Below are positions 1 through 14,200 of a DNA stretch of 64,000 nucleotides, piece by piece. Position 1 is the first letter of the stretch. Every line of letters begins with the position of its first letter. The notes beneath the pieces are model-generated. The model did not search any database. It worked only from the letters and a program-made list of their open reading frames with translations, and was not told the DNA's origin. The stretch spans positions 5,704,001 to 5,768,000 of the forward strand of contig OZ059898.1 of assembly GCA_964057225.1 (NCBI GenBank), given 5' to 3'. Origin of the DNA: Auanema rhodensis. Its lineage: Eukaryota > Nematoda > Chromadorea > Rhabditida > Rhabditidae. The position numbers and the translations under genes were made by a program.

Positions 1-2090
1 TTTCAATTTCTAAACATCCTTTTCATATATGATGCTATTTCTTCTTTTTTTTTATTTTCTTATTTTTTCTATGAAATATCAATTTGAAAAGAAATCAATA
101 TATTGTATAATACATGCATATATGTATGTTTCTTCTATATTCATCTACATATCTGTATAGTTTCTTAGAAGAAGAAAAAGTTTTTTTCTCAATCCTGAAC
201 ATTCATCGAACATCAATGAATTCAGAAGGCATTGACTGCACGAACAGTTTCTTCATCATAGGCAACCGACGATTATTATAAGAGATCTTGTTGTCTTGTT
301 TGTCTATAGACTTATGCAGAATTCTGAAAAACAAACAAATATCTGTCATTCAGGAATTTTAGAATACCTTTAACGACTCTTTGATTTAATTTTCGGACAA
401 CAGAAAAAACATTTTTCTTTTTTTTTCTTCAAATTAAAAAGAAAAAAGTATTTTCTTCAAATGATAATTATTAAACTGAAACAATTTCATCAATCGTTAC
501 AGTAAAACAAGAAGATAAACTTGAATTATGCTAGGAAAGTTCAAAAAAATATTCATGCATTTCTATACTGAATATCTTTCCTTTTTTTGCAAAAAAAAAC
601 GTAATTAGGTGTTTTAAACATATTTATTTTCTTAAATATTGACGATCTTTGATTGACTTGTTGAATAGATTATTTGTTTAAAGGATATTCAGTTGTTCTG
701 GCTAGTCTTTTCATACATGTAATTTTGAAATTAGCATGGAACATGTCACTGTTCTTAATATTTTGAAACATTTGTAATTTAAGTTATATCTCAAACTATT
801 AAAAGATTTTTAATGAAATTTATTAAGATTTCTTTTTATGCTGCATGTATATGATTTGGGAATCATGCCAATGATTCTGTTAGTAAATTGAAATTAGCGG
901 ATATCGTTCGATTTCAATCACCTTTAAGTTTTTTTTCCAAATAAATATATCGGTCATATCGTTGTATATGTCGCATAGATTATCATAAATGTTTGCTATT
1001 GAAAGCAAAAACGAAATGGAAAATATCTTAAACTTGTTTTCACAATGCTTTCACATTTACCTTTTCATTTAACCGCTCATTTCCCTCTTTCATCTCACTT
1101 TTCCAGTTATCTTACTTCTCTTTTTGAACTTCTTTTTCTATCTTTGCCGGTGGCCTTATAATAAGATTAGAAAACATAAAAAGAAAAAAAATTAAACTCT
1201 ATATCCATATTTATATCTTTATAACTATATGTGTATAGTTTAAATTATATTTCAAATATAAATAAGAATTTTTAAATTTATTTATATAATCTTAAAAACC
1301 AATCTTTATCTGCATGTTCAACAATCTTCTTGGCATGGCTTAACAGCAATGTTTACATGACGGTTATCAGGTCATGCTCACAACTTCTTCGAATAATTTT
1401 TGGCTTTCCGTTCGTTTTCTTGTACTATTCAGAACTTTCTCTTCTATCAATTTGCTTCTTCAAGCTACTACACATACACTTCGTCATTCACCTTTCATCT
1501 TGTCATCAGCTCATTCTATCATCTTGATTCTTCCAAGTGAAACAAAATGATGACCATTGACCAATAAGCTTCTAAGAACATGAAAAGCATGGGTAATCAG
1601 TAAACTAGACTGTCACACATTTACTGTGACACATCCCTATTCTTCTCAATTCATTCCTTTATTAGTTCTAAGAAAAAAAGAAAGAATTTTATTAATTGTT
1701 ATTAATCTTCAATACCATATTCAACCTTTTGTATACGTAAATACCACTTTCTAAGTACTTTTGTCATGTTATACACACTATGCCCCCATGCTGCTTTACC
1801 AATAAGATTTCATACTATTGAAGAACAGATTCAATGTGATTTGCAATGATGATCGTTGTTCGTAGTCGTTCTACTACCGACTATGAGAAGAGGACACACC
1901 CACATCTGAAATTCCGCTCTGACCGCACAACGACCCATCATCAACATCTTCTCCATCTCTTTCGTTGACGATATTCTATCCATCGACAGACCCCCACACC
2001 CTAATGATTGTTGATGTTTCAAATAGGTAAAGGCAATGGCACAAATATGGGAGGATAGATGGATAGGTTAGAAAATCATACAACAGGAAA

Positions 2091-2145
2091 GATAAAGAGA
2101 GAGAAAGAGAGAGAGAGAGAGAAAGAGAGAAAGAGGGGGGAGAGA
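2091..2145. repeat. GA-rich microsatellite
   Basis: Imperfect (GA)n tract with AAAG interruptions, ending in a short G run. It creates a spurious Leu/Ser-rich frame on the minus strand. Confidence 0.9.
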
Positions 2146-3123
2146 TATGAAAGAGAATATGAGATTGATATTGAACTTGTAGTAAAAATAAATGGCTTGT
2201 AAGTTGTCCAAGTAGTACAAGGAATTTGTGTACATGTACTTCATATGTTTCACATATTCTATGATAGACGTTAACTTGGAACTCACTCTTATACTCTCTA
2301 TCATATCTCTTCATGTTTCATTCTATTTTTCTTCATTTTTTTCTTATTTCAAATACAATAACGTGTCATGTCATTGGTTTCAATACTTTTCATTCTTTTG
2401 GTCATTTGTATACAATGGACGTGTCTTCTGTATGTATGTATCCTCGTCGTCGTCGTTGTCGTATCACTGACCACACACACATAAGCATACATACCACCTC
2501 TTCTATCTTTTTGCTGTAAACCTGTCTAATATCGTGAAGGCCTTTCTAAGACCATTTGGCAGATACCTCTCTTTTTCGATCTGAGTCATATAGTTTCATA
2601 GCTCCACCTACTTCCTAATTTCTAAAAAAAAATTCGATCAGAGGTCTAGCAAACTTTATACCGATTCTTGCATAGGATCGTAATGTTCTACTTTTTTTTT
2701 GATTTTCCTTTGTTTAATGTTTTATTTATGTTCTTAATTAACCTAATTAATATTATCATTTTTAATTTTTTTTTCTAAAAAGTCGAAAATTTTATTTTGT
2801 AGTTATATCTCATTCATTTAGTATATTCATTTAAATGTAAATGTATTACTTATATAAATTACTATACTATCTTCTGAAAAACATTTATCTTATATCAAAG
2901 ACTATCATTAAGAATATTACTGCCACCTTGATGGTATTCATCTTGTGGTCACGTAACCTTGTCTAAGAGGTTTACACTTCTGTAATCGTTGTGGCTTGCA
3001 TCTATGTAGACAAATAAATGCCTATGCTAAACGAAATCAGACAACAAGACAAGGCTCATATAGCGAGAGAAGCAAGGATTGATAGAGAGATAGAGAGATA
3101 TAGAAAATAGTATGTGTTTCAGA

Positions 3124-3174
3124 AAAAGAGAGAGAAAGTGAGAGAGAGTGAGTGAGAGAGAAAGAGAGAGAGAG
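3124..3174. repeat. GA-rich microsatellite
   Basis: Imperfect (GA)n/(GAGT)n tract. It is preceded at 3080-3105 by GATA/GAGA repeats. Confidence 0.85.
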
Positions 3175-3576
3175 GAAAAGCTTCCGTAAAGATACATTTG
3201 CGAATCAGAGCTAATTGTTCGTGCTTAAGAAAAACGTAATTCAGGTTAACTTCTATATTTTTTTTGTGTTTTTGTCTTCTTTTAACAAATCTGTTAATTT
3301 AAACCAAACTATAATGTTTTTTTAATTATAATCCCTTATTATTAAATGTTTTATATAATATTATCATATATTAATTTTAAAAAGTTCTTATAGTTTATCT
3401 AATAATCTCAACAATGCATCATTATTCTGATGTTGTAATCATGCATGATAGTATGAGCTTTTGTATATTGTTTCATTTCTTTTCTGCCATCTTCTTTTCA
3501 TATACTGTCAGTATACTTCGATTACGTGTCAAGTATTTGATGACAGTTCTTCTTCTTTTCCTCTCCACATCTGATA

Positions 3577-3607
<31 letters not shown>
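3577..3607. repeat. GT microsatellite
   Basis: Nearly pure (GT)n of about 15 units. Confidence 0.9.
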
Positions 3608-4004
3608 AGATGGCTGTGTATCTTCTGGACGCCCCCGCTTGAAACCGTCATCATATCGGTTCTTCCAATATTGAACTCATTTTCCTCTGTCATTTAGTAT
3701 CACGATTTTCAGTATATTTAAGAAAACTCTATTATTCATATAACTATTTTTATATTTTTTATCTTTAATCATCTTATATGAATCTAATCATAAGAGACAT
3801 CTGTTTACTATCTTAATCGAGCTTATGGGATGAAAAGAACAAGAAGTAGCTGTCGTCCTCGTTGTGGAAGCCGCTGTTGTCCGGCTTGTGATCGTCATTG
3901 AGGCCGACAACGTTAAAGCTTTTGCGTTGGCTTCACTGTCATTATCATCGTTATGAAGATTATCAATTATTCTTATAAAGATAATAAGAAGACATAGCCG
4001 TACT

Positions 4005-4034
4005 TGCATCAGCAGCAACAGCAGCAGCAGCCGC
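4005..4034. repeat. Short CAG/CAA trinucleotide repeat
   Basis: Run of CAGCAGCAA-type triplets inside a GC-richer island. On the minus strand it gives a poly-Leu stretch in an open frame (3788-4162) that I do not accept as a gene. Confidence 0.7.
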
Positions 4035-5729
4035 ATTGTCGTGATAAGCGAAAAAACCGGTCTGTCCGCCTTGTTTCTACCTCTTGTTATACAAATATTT
4101 GATCTTGTATGCATTCTTACCCAGAAGGAGGAGACGCATGCCGCAAAGGACTTTCTTTCCACCCCTTAGGCTCTCGCCCTCTCTATACTTATCACCCCTC
4201 TCTTTCTTTTTCCCTCTGAAAATCTCTCTTATTTATTGTATAACGCTTCATCAATTCGCTTTTCTCTTTTTCATAATTCCAGCTCTATAATATTTCTCTC
4301 ATTGCCCGAACAGTTCTCTTTCAACTCTTCATTCATTTTTCCGTATTCTCTCACTATCCCAATGTTGCTCCTGCATGAAACGTTAGAACAGCTTGTGTTC
4401 AAGACTAGAAGAAAGTGAGCAAAAGCCAAGTTCTCATTGAGAGATGACCAACTCAAAAGCTATTGCATGAATAGAGAGATGAAACTAAATAGGATGATGA
4501 AGAATATAATCAGAGAGATTTAAACATAAAACTGAAGAAGGAAAGGTTGAAAATCTTATTGCAAAGCATAGAAATCAAAGAACATGGTCGTAAAACATAC
4601 AAAAGAATATACTTCAGGAACTTCTTCTGATTATCAAGATGCAACATCAAAGCATTCTAAGCATATACTTGATCCATTCAATATGTAATCAGACTTAGCA
4701 TCCTTCATCTTCCTATCATTCCCTTACTACTTCTATGCGTCGTTCAATTTTCTATTCTCACTCTCTTTATCTTTCTTTCAACCTTCTCTTCCATCTTTCT
4801 CTCTTTCTCTTATTCATTTCCTTCGTTCCATATGGTTATGGCTATAAAACTTCTTAGCCAAACCAAGTGTATGACACCTTTTGGATGTTGTTAGTGTCTA
4901 ATGCCCTTGTACATCTATTGAAATATGAATGTTCCTCTAACTCTATACTAAATATTCTTTCAAAACTATATGTTTTCTTCTATTACTTTTTAATCAAATA
5001 ATTCAAATTTGTTAATCTTCTAAATAAGAAAACAATTGTATACATATACAGTTATTTTTGTGAAATTTCCCCAAAAATCTTTTATAATTGTACTCTACTT
5101 TAGATATAATTTAATAAACCATTAATTTTTTACTATGCAAGTTATGCAAAAAATAGTATAAAATGAATAAAATTAGTAATTTTGATCTTATCTTATAGTA
5201 TGATGACCTCTGCTGACACTATTTATGTTTTAATTTTATTTTATTAAAGCAAATTTTTAACTCAAAAATGATTTGAGTTTTAAGCTTTTTATTTCATATC
5301 TTTCAAGTTTTAAATTGATAATTTTTATAATATTAATGTTTATTAATGCATATTGCAAGTTCCTGTGACTGACTAATGGTCTTATCTTTGTGAGCTGTAT
5401 ATGTAAGTATCTATAAATGCCTTTCTTTTTCTCTGACTTTTATATTATATTTTTTCAAATTTTCTATGTTTTCTGGAATATTTTAAATTAAATAAACAAC
5501 GTAATTAAAAGTATAAATATAGTTTAAAGCTGCAACATTTGAATGATTAAGTTTGCAAATGAAATGAAATCGGTGATTTAGTCATGAACCATTTGTGCTA
5601 TAAACTATAATAGAAATGATAAAAACATTCAGGTATTGATACTGATTATTTTTCTTTTTCTCTCATTATCTCTATGAATATACGTATATCTTTTTCTTTT
5701 TTTCATCATTTTCTTCATTTCAATTGTTA

Positions 5730-5731
<2 letters not shown>

Positions 5732-5827
<96 letters not shown>

Positions 5828-5839
5828 TTCTTTCTCTCT
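5732..5839. repeat. Long CT microsatellite
   Basis: Almost pure (CT)n over about 78 bp, followed by an interrupted CT/TTTC tail. It is the longest simple repeat in the window and likely polymorphic. The Ser-Leu open frame across it is an artefact. Confidence 0.95.
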
Positions 5840-7656
5840 GTACCTAATTCATTTTTCTCTCTATATCTTCAATTTCTTCAATTTTTTCGATATTATAAGT
5901 AGTTCTCATGTATTTTCAAAACGTCAGCATTATCTTTATATGCTCTTCGCATTGAAAAGAAAAGTATTCTATTCGTGAACTTGAAGAATTTACTTTAACT
6001 ATAACACTTATAATACATTAAATGGAGTTTTCATTAAGATATTGATCATTAAAAAGAAACAATGATAATTTACTTAAATATAATCTTTATTTAACAAACG
6101 AGTTGTGTCCTTGGCATCGTTATCGATTCTTACTCTCACGTACACACAAGCAATTGCTTGCCGATCAAATCTCAAGACGTCCAGACCGGAAAGTCTGAGA
6201 ATTTTGTAGTTTTTGCAACTTTCGATGAGCACATAATCTCTTGGCAAAACTTGTCTACCGAAATATTATAGAAAGGCATGATAGATTAGAAGATTTATTA
6301 TTATAATTATTAGAAAATATACATATTAATTATTTTTATTATTCTATTCATATATATATATTTTTTTGGTAAATAGGAATGAAACTCATATTTATTTATT
6401 TGTTTTCTTTCTATGTTTCTAAGTAGTTTTCATTTTCTTTTATAACTACTTCATTTTAGTAGATATATGTACAATACATACATACATATATTAAGAAAAA
6501 AAGAAAAATATATATTATATATTATATAATATTTTATTATAAATTAAATGAATTATTATTAAATATATTTTTATATTTTTCAACAAAAATCTTTAAATTA
6601 TCTTTTAACTTTTGACATTAACATCAATATATTTTGATTATAATATTATAATAATATTTTGTTATAATTAATTAATTAATTAATATATTCGCACTTATTT
6701 TATAGTGATTAAGTTGTATAGATGTATGTAAATATATCAAATGTTTATACAAATATTATATATTAACAATATTCTTATCTTTATTACTTAACAATACTCA
6801 TATCCTTTTATGGAATATTTGGTGAAAATTTATAGTTTTCAAATGCTTTCAATTCGTAATCTGACCTTCATGATTTGCAATTTGTTAATGTTCCTTTGGG
6901 AAATCTAAACTGTTGTTCGATTCATGTTTGCTTCTGAAGTTGACAAAAATTCTTTTTTTTTTCAAATTGAGATTAAAACGTCTATCAGTTCGATTTCGAA
7001 CAAACTCATATCAGTGTTTATTTGTTTTCTTTTTATAGTTTTCTTGATTTAACTTTTTCTATCATTATGACCTTCTTAATTATTTTCTTTCCTTGTTCAC
7101 TAAAATTCAATATATTTATATCTATTTTAAATTTTTTTTTATTTATCATATACTCACAGATAGTTTAGATATAGTTAAAATTTAAAAAATAATTCTTTTG
7201 AATGAATTAGTATTACTAATAATACAAAATAGATATACCAATCAATCGCACCCTCACAAGTCAAGTTTTTTCTATGTTTGTGACTTATAATTGATGATAT
7301 AAAAGAATTTCGGTATAACTATAAGGGTTGAAGGAATTATTGATAACATAAAGAGGTAGTAGGAGACAAGAAGAGAAAAGACTAATGAAGAGATTAGGTT
7401 TGTTTCTCGGAACTCTCACTACTACTAGTTACTATTAAGATCTAAAAGGAAAAAGATATGATGATCATCTAATGATGAAGACGTCATTAAGTAATTTCAG
7501 GACATTGGTTAACTATAAGACATGTATATCTTTTCTCTCTCTCTTTCTCTCCTTTTTCTTTTCTTTCTCTTTCTTTCTTTTTATGTTTCTTTATCCTTCC
7601 CTCGCATTCATTATGACTCATTCGCCATTCCGAGGTTAGCTCTGTGGATCAAGACT

Positions 7657-7820
7657 TTAGATAGTGATTCTGAGGGGAGGGCGGATATGATGAGTCTGTA
7701 TTTTTCTGCCTGGCTGGTTAGAATCTGTTTAACCCTGTACCTTGAGTCAACGTCTTAGATAGTGATCGGCCTTCAGATGCCTGACCGCACCCGCAATCAC
7801 TTATTACGATTTCTAACCAG
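7657..7820. repeat. GC-richer island with direct and inverted repeats
   Basis: The 12-mer TTAGATAGTGAT occurs at 7657-7668 and again at 7755-7766. CTGGTTAGAA at 7714-7723 is the exact inverted copy of 7811-7820. The island is clearly richer in GC than its surroundings. Its function is unknown. Confidence 0.5.
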
Positions 7821-10800
7821 GTATCTGTTGAACTGATAGAAGACTAACTGACTACTTAGTATACAAACTCATTAACAACATTGCTGAACTTGTCGATTTT
7901 TTTCTTTGTTGTTCATTTTCATTCGTTTTTCTGAATTATCTATTGACTTTGATTGCTTCGTTCTCACTCTGTGTCTATAATTCTTCTTTTCTCAGCTTTT
8001 TTTTTGAATTTTAACGTTTTGTTTAATATATTTCACGATATTTACATCAAATATTATTTTTACTTTTTATAATTTTTATTCTTTTCGTTTAATTTTTTTT
8101 ATTTAAAAGCATAAAGTATCAAACCATTAAATTATCTTTCTTGTACCTAAGAATTTGTTTCACAAAATTCTTCTTCTTCTTCTTCTTATTCACCTTCTTC
8201 TTCTTTACAAGATGAATGCCGTTTTACGTCAACGTCGGCACGTATTAAAACTGTTTGGGAGTAAGATTGACCACGCCCTTGCATCGTCGCTCTAAACAGC
8301 ATCATCTTCATCATCTTTTCGTAGAAGTTATTGATATTTAAGTTTCTTAGTGTCTGTTTATATCTATCAAAAAATATTTTTTAAATCATTTATTTCTATT
8401 AAATACCATTTGTATATATGATGTCTTCAAATATTTGGGGCATATTTAGCATTTTTCAATCTTGATTTATCACTTATTCCATTTCAATAGAGTATCTCCT
8501 TAATTAGTCTTAAATGCCTTCATGTTGATTAGAATCTGTCATTTCCATTACAGATTTTTGAATGATATATTTTATGAAGAAGTATCATTTTATCGGCCGG
8601 ATCGGTAAAAGCGTTCTCACTTTCCTTCAGCTTTTTCTTCACCTCCGTTCAATCACTTGCTTATATTTAAAGTCTCTTTATCTTTCTATTCCATTCTGTT
8701 TCTCTCTTTCTTCCCAGTGTTTCGATCATTTTCTCTCAATTTCACACACATGGAGGTTCTAGGTGCTTATGTGTCAAGGGCCTATGATCATTCTGGTCTA
8801 CAATCAGCTGGCTTTTGGCCAACTTTGAAAATTATTCAGATTCTTCTTGAATACCAATCAATTAATGTTATCATCATTTGAATTTTCTCTCATATTTTCT
8901 AATTCTCTCTGAACCTTAGCTATTCTCTCGCTCATTCTCTATCCCATTTTTCTTTCTCTTACTATCCATCTTTCTCACACGTAAATCCACACACACCACA
9001 CGCGAAGACCACTATGATCATCAGAATCAAACCCACAACGTCGAACCGTTTTCCGACGACAACGTCGTCTCTTGATAATCTATGGTTCTATTTTGGGTCA
9101 TCCATCATCTTCATAGTTCTCTTATTTCGTTCTCGCTCTGTAAATTGCTTTCGCAATCTTTGCTTCTCTTAACATCGGAACATGTGTGAGAAGTTGTAGT
9201 ATAGGTGAGATGCGGAGTTCTTCTGTTAACTCGAATACAGTCGCTCATGATGTACTGTTTGGTCGACTTTGTACTTCATTGGTCAGTATGGCTTTTTCTC
9301 CCGACTCTTGATCACATTTCTACCTCTGCTGTTCTTTCTCTAACCACGCTCTTGTCGTATAAGGATTTTTATTGATCTTTCTATGTCCTTTTCTTTGATA
9401 ACCTCTCTTCTCTCTCACAATTTCTACGACCTTCTACTCGCCCACACAAGCAGGCTTGCAAGTCGCTGTGTTTGTCTCCTGGCTGTTCTGTGCTGTATTC
9501 GGGTCGCAGATTTGTTTGATAACTCTAACACCCGAAACTATTCTACAATCCATGCTTTCTGAGCAACTTCAGCTTCTTTTTCTGTTTCATTAATCATTTG
9601 CCACTATCTTCTAGCGCTTCTTCTCTTTATGTTACTTCTTCTTCACTCTCCGACGTTATTCTCTTTGTTTAGTACTCGCGTTATCCAACAAATACACTCG
9701 TACGTTGTCTGTCTGTGGACAACGGCAGTCAGAGTGCTTATGCACCATCTGATTTACTCACGTATTGGCTTTTTCATGTAAAGTTTGTATAGTCAATACT
9801 TCTTTTGATGAATAGTAAAGTTATGATCTAATTGATTATTTAGAAATCATATATTTCCAATCAGATTGCATCCACAAACAATCATTAAGGTCGTCATATC
9901 TTATACGAACTAACTCTCACTTCTATTTCATTTTCTCTCTTTTATTCACATCATCTCATAACTCCTTATTCTATTTCTATCTCTTTTCCTTTTTTTTCAT
10001 GAGATACGAGCGGAAATAGATAGTTTAACAGACTCTTAATCAAGTTGCTTTCTCTAATAACTGTCAGTTTTCTTCTTTTTATTCTACAAACTGCTTCTGT
10101 AAACCACGCGAGTATAGTAAAAGGGTCGAAATTAACGTGGTAAATAACCTTATTTCCTTTCTATCAACTTGCAAATGTTGTCTATTTTTCTTTTTTTGAT
10201 ATTAAATTGGAAAGTTTCCTCATTTTAATCAGAATCCTTCTTAAACTGACATAATGTTCTTCAATGTGATTCTTAATGGAGGGGAAAAGAGACGAGGTAT
10301 ACAAGATAGTAGTATGTGATAGCGAAAGAAGACCTTCTGGCTATGACATTGTCCTCAAGTAGAGGGCAATGTTCTTTCTTTTCAATTTGATTTCTTCAAT
10401 CACTTTCTATTGCTTTATCTATCTTTACCAGAAATGATATTCACGTGTGAATCGACACATCAGTGAAAGTTGTATTTATGACCAAAATAGTTTTTTGTTT
10501 TCAGTTATATACTATATATCCTTTACTTTAAACCTTTAATATTACATAGATATTATTTCAGAAACTTTTTATTCTAATTTACTATAAGTTCTTTTATTAT
10601 TTGATTAAATAATAATATGTAACTATGAAAAAGTTGAAAATATTTCTGTATTTTTATGTGATTATTTCGCCAATTACTATTTCATCATATTAAAAAATAA
10701 ATAAAAAATAATATATAAATCTACATATAGTATAATACATAATTTTATTTAATTATTTGTTAATAATATTGCTACAATTTATGTTTCTGACAAACTGTTT

Positions 10801-11165
10801 CCGATTCTTTGAACGGCTAATGTCGTCGGATTAGTCGACATTTCTTCAAGTAATCAAGTCACGGTCAGCTAGTATTTCATTCTATTTTATATTGTTCATA
10901 CTAGTAATAGTAGTTTATATAATATCTTCTCTTCATTTCACATAATCTTTTGACGAATTTTTTTCTCTTTACTATGTCTTATTCCTTTTTGATTCTTGCG
11001 GTCTTCACATACCTTGTAACTCATTCAAAAACGCTTCAACGACGTTTAACAGTGTTCCTTGGAATTTTAATTTTATTTTCTCATTCACATTTTATTCGCA
11101 TTTCGTATTGTAGAAAGATCTTGTATTTCTTATTATATTCCATTTTAGTATATATTTTATTTTAT

Positions 11166-11176
11166 TTTTTTATAGA
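11166..11176 (+). promoter_or_regulatory. Probable SL trans-splice acceptor of let-805
   Basis: A T-run ending in TATAG, followed by one base and then the start codon at 11177. A pyrimidine-rich acceptor one nucleotide before ATG, with no convincing upstream coding exon, is the usual look of a nematode spliced-leader (SL1) site. A cis-spliced non-coding first exon further upstream cannot be excluded. Confidence 0.55.
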
Positions 11177-11240
11177 ATGGGTCAGACCTCGAGGGGTACA
11201 GGGCTCCTCCTGTGGTTTGTAGCCTCATTGGCACTTGCAG
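11177..11240 (+). CDS. let-805: let-805 exon 1, signal peptide
   Basis: Encodes 21 codons plus one base: a short polar N-terminus, then the hydrophobic core LLLWFVASLALA, with a plausible signal peptidase site at ALA-G. The exon ends in phase 1 at CAG|GTATGT. A 1.5 kb intron separates it from exon 2, where the mature protein begins with a basic stretch (RAKRETR). Confidence 0.85.
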
Positions 11241-14200
11241 GTATGTTATATAAGATATATTCAAATAATTTTCAATAAAATTAATTTATTTTCTTCATTT
11301 CTATTACGACTTGTTTGATAAATTCTTTTCTTTATCATCTATTCTCCTTCTTCTGTAATGTTTGGCCGAGGTTTAAACAGTGCCTGAGTGGCACTCTTCA
11401 ACAAGCAAGCCATCACGAATCTGACTCTTTTTCCTTCTATTTCCTCAATCGCCACCTCCGCAGATAAATAATTTGTGAAAAATACTGAATATTTGGAATA
11501 AATGCATTAAAAGAGTAAAAGCAGTGATAAACTCTTTAATTGCTTAAAGTAACAATAGCATAAAATTAATTTTTTTTTAATAAAAAAGGAAATAAAAAAT
11601 TATTTTTTTCATAGAGAATTCCTTATATATCAGCTTGATTTTCGATCACTTAATTTTGTGATTATCATTTCTATCATAAAAGAATGAGATCGGCAACTCA
11701 AAAACTATACGAATATCATGATGAATATCATCTTTTATACCAAAAGTTTTGCTTTTGACATTATAAAAACGATTAAAATCTTTTCAATAAATTCATTTGG
11801 CTACTTATCTTGAGACTCAATATCTCGAATGAAAAAAAAACATTCTGTAAGGACATTTTGTTTCAAAAGCTAGGCAACGCCAATGACAGTTTTTTTCCTG
11901 AATATACCAAGGGTAATTGAGAAAAAAATTCCGACAAAACAGAAGACACAATTAGGCCTACATGCTTGTGTTATCGCTTGATCTGTTTGTGTTTTTTTAT
12001 AAAGCTTTCTTGTTCAAATTAGGTAAACTAAATAGAAATGTTTCATGCGATAAGTACTGCTGATACTTATATTTCGCAACAAACGGCTGATCCGATTGAA
12101 AGATAAATAAATCTTTAGCTAGAATTATAATTAAAAAAATGCATGACTGCCTAGCTGACTGAATGAAATAGCTTTTGATATTAACAAGTCAGAATGACGT
12201 TTGTTCCTATCGGAAGACTGTTTGACCTTTTTTTCTAAAATACTTCTCTAGCTGGTTCATCCCATATGCACATGCTGTGTCGTGGAATTCTTTTTCATTT
12301 CTTTTAAAGTTCTGAACAACACCCTCTATACAGTTATCCATACGTTTTCGTCCTTTTCCTTCTCATTCAATTCCTCTTTAAACATCGTCAATCTCTATAG
12401 GCGATGCTAAACGATAGGAGAAACAAAAAAAGGAAAAGAGAACTTGGTTAAGACAAAAACTGTTTTGCGGACGGGTCGTTCACCTATCAACCTCTTCTGT
12501 CTTCATCATTATCAGTTTAGTTTATTTCCATAAATGGATTCTTTATTCACGACTGTTTAATGGGATATATGAATGAAGTCAGAAAGTGAAATTTTTCTTT
12601 TTAATTCGAATTGATCCATTTTCCAAAGTCAAAGTCATTATTCAGCAAATTATTGTATATAATATTTAAAAAGAATTTGAAAAAAAAATTGCTAAGGCTC
12701 AATAAGATCAATGCTCATTTAATGATTTACAGGAGCTTTAAGAGCAAAACGTGAAACCCGTGGAACGGAGAGCTTATTAACAGTAGAATGGGAAGGAATA
12801 CAAACTGGTATAGAATATTTGAAAAGACTTATTATAATGAATATATTTATAAAGGAGATCATCCCGATTCGGATGTCAAAGGTTTTCTCGTAGAATATAG
12901 AGCTGAAAAGGAAAAACATTGGATGGTTCATTCAAGCATTATTCCCTACAAAGGTCCCAATCATCAATATCGAGTTCAGGTAGATGAGCTTATAGGATGG
13001 CAAACACTCGTAAACTTCAGATTCCTAAGTTGCCTACTGGGATGGCTTATTTCGTGAGAATCAAAGTTCTTGGCGAAAATAACGATGTCTTAGTCGAAAC
13101 TCCAGAAATTCGAGCCCGTAATGAAATCGTCAGCATAAAATGCGAAAATGGTATCAGCATTCATTAGGAGTTCATCATATAATTATAATTTTTAAGACGA
13201 GCTTTCCGCTCCACGTAATTTGGAAGTAACTCACGCTGGACAGTATTCACTGGCTATTAAGTGGGATGCTCCAGAATGCGGCTCAATCGGAGAATATCAA
13301 GTTGAATTGACAGGATTAACTGCTCCATTTGATGTTCATAGACAAATGGTCACACAACCCCATCTCTCAGCAACAAATCTTTTGCCTGGTACTATTTATA
13401 GTGTTAGGTTAGTTTAATTTTATAATTTTTTATAATAAAATTAAGTATATTCAATATTTGATGTTTCAGAATTCGTGCCAATGACCGTTCTAGACGTACA
13501 GGACCATGGAGCAGCCAGGTCTTAGAAGCAAAAACAAAGGGAGAACGTAAGCAAATACTTTGTTTGGTCCAAAAAAAACATTTTGTGAAATAATACCTTA
13601 CTATGAAAGGAATGTATAGTTGTAATACGTGAACTTTGACGTGAATTGACGTGAAAGGTCACGTATGGCAAGACGGAAAGAAGCGCACTGTTTTACTCAG
13701 GGGAAATTATCATGAATCTGTTCATTTTCAGCTCTTCCATTATCGCCACATGCCCATGTTCTCTATAGAACCGATTCCGAACTTCGCGTTGGATGGCAAC
13801 CAGTAGATGGAGAACTTATTCAACATTACGAGGTTGTTGCCGTAGAAGAAGGAAAGGACTCACGAGGAGTCGAAAGAGCTCGTGTTGCTCCAATTCATAA
13901 CAGCTATGCTCTCAGTGGACTTAGACCAAATACTAAATATCTCATTGGAGTTATTGCTTTTATTGATCACGAGCCCAGACGTGTTTATCGTTTGGAAACA
14001 TCAACTGTAGCTCAAACACCAGAAAAATGGGAAGAAAAGCCAGAAGTTCTGAGTCACCCAGGAAACAATCATGCCATTCACTGGACATTACCAACCACTG
14101 GACGACCTGTTCATAAATTTGTTCTTGAATACAGATTACCAAATGAGACTCACTGGAGAGCTGCTGAAGAGAAGGTATTTATATCTCCTACAAACCTGAA

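Larger units (their letters stand above)
1..11175. other. Long gene-poor region upstream of let-805
   Basis: I see no convincing gene in these 11 kb. The open frames here are short, AT-rich or made of CT repeats, and none shows a recognisable domain. The stretch carries microsatellites (listed separately) and GC-richer islands around 1850-2000, 3830-4060, 6110-6260, 7640-7820, 8210-8300 and 9000-9080. These stand out from the AT-rich background and could be regulatory DNA or a 5' outron of let-805. That role is inference from position only. Confidence 0.6.

Noticed and set aside
3788-4162. 124-residue minus-strand frame with poly-Leu and Thr/Ser-rich end
   Set aside because: The poly-Leu comes from the CAG repeat, there is no domain or splice context, and the composition looks random outside it.
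5724-5978. 84-residue Leu/Ser open frame
   Set aside because: It is a translation of the CT microsatellite.
7353-7363. let-7-like string GAGGTAGTAGG
   Set aside because: The preceding base is A instead of T, the rest does not match let-7, and the only complementary stretch downstream pairs over about 7 bp with a loop of some 60 nt.
10950-11222. 90-residue frame overlapping let-805 exon 1
   Set aside because: It reads the true exon in the wrong frame and the rest is AT-rich outron-like sequence.
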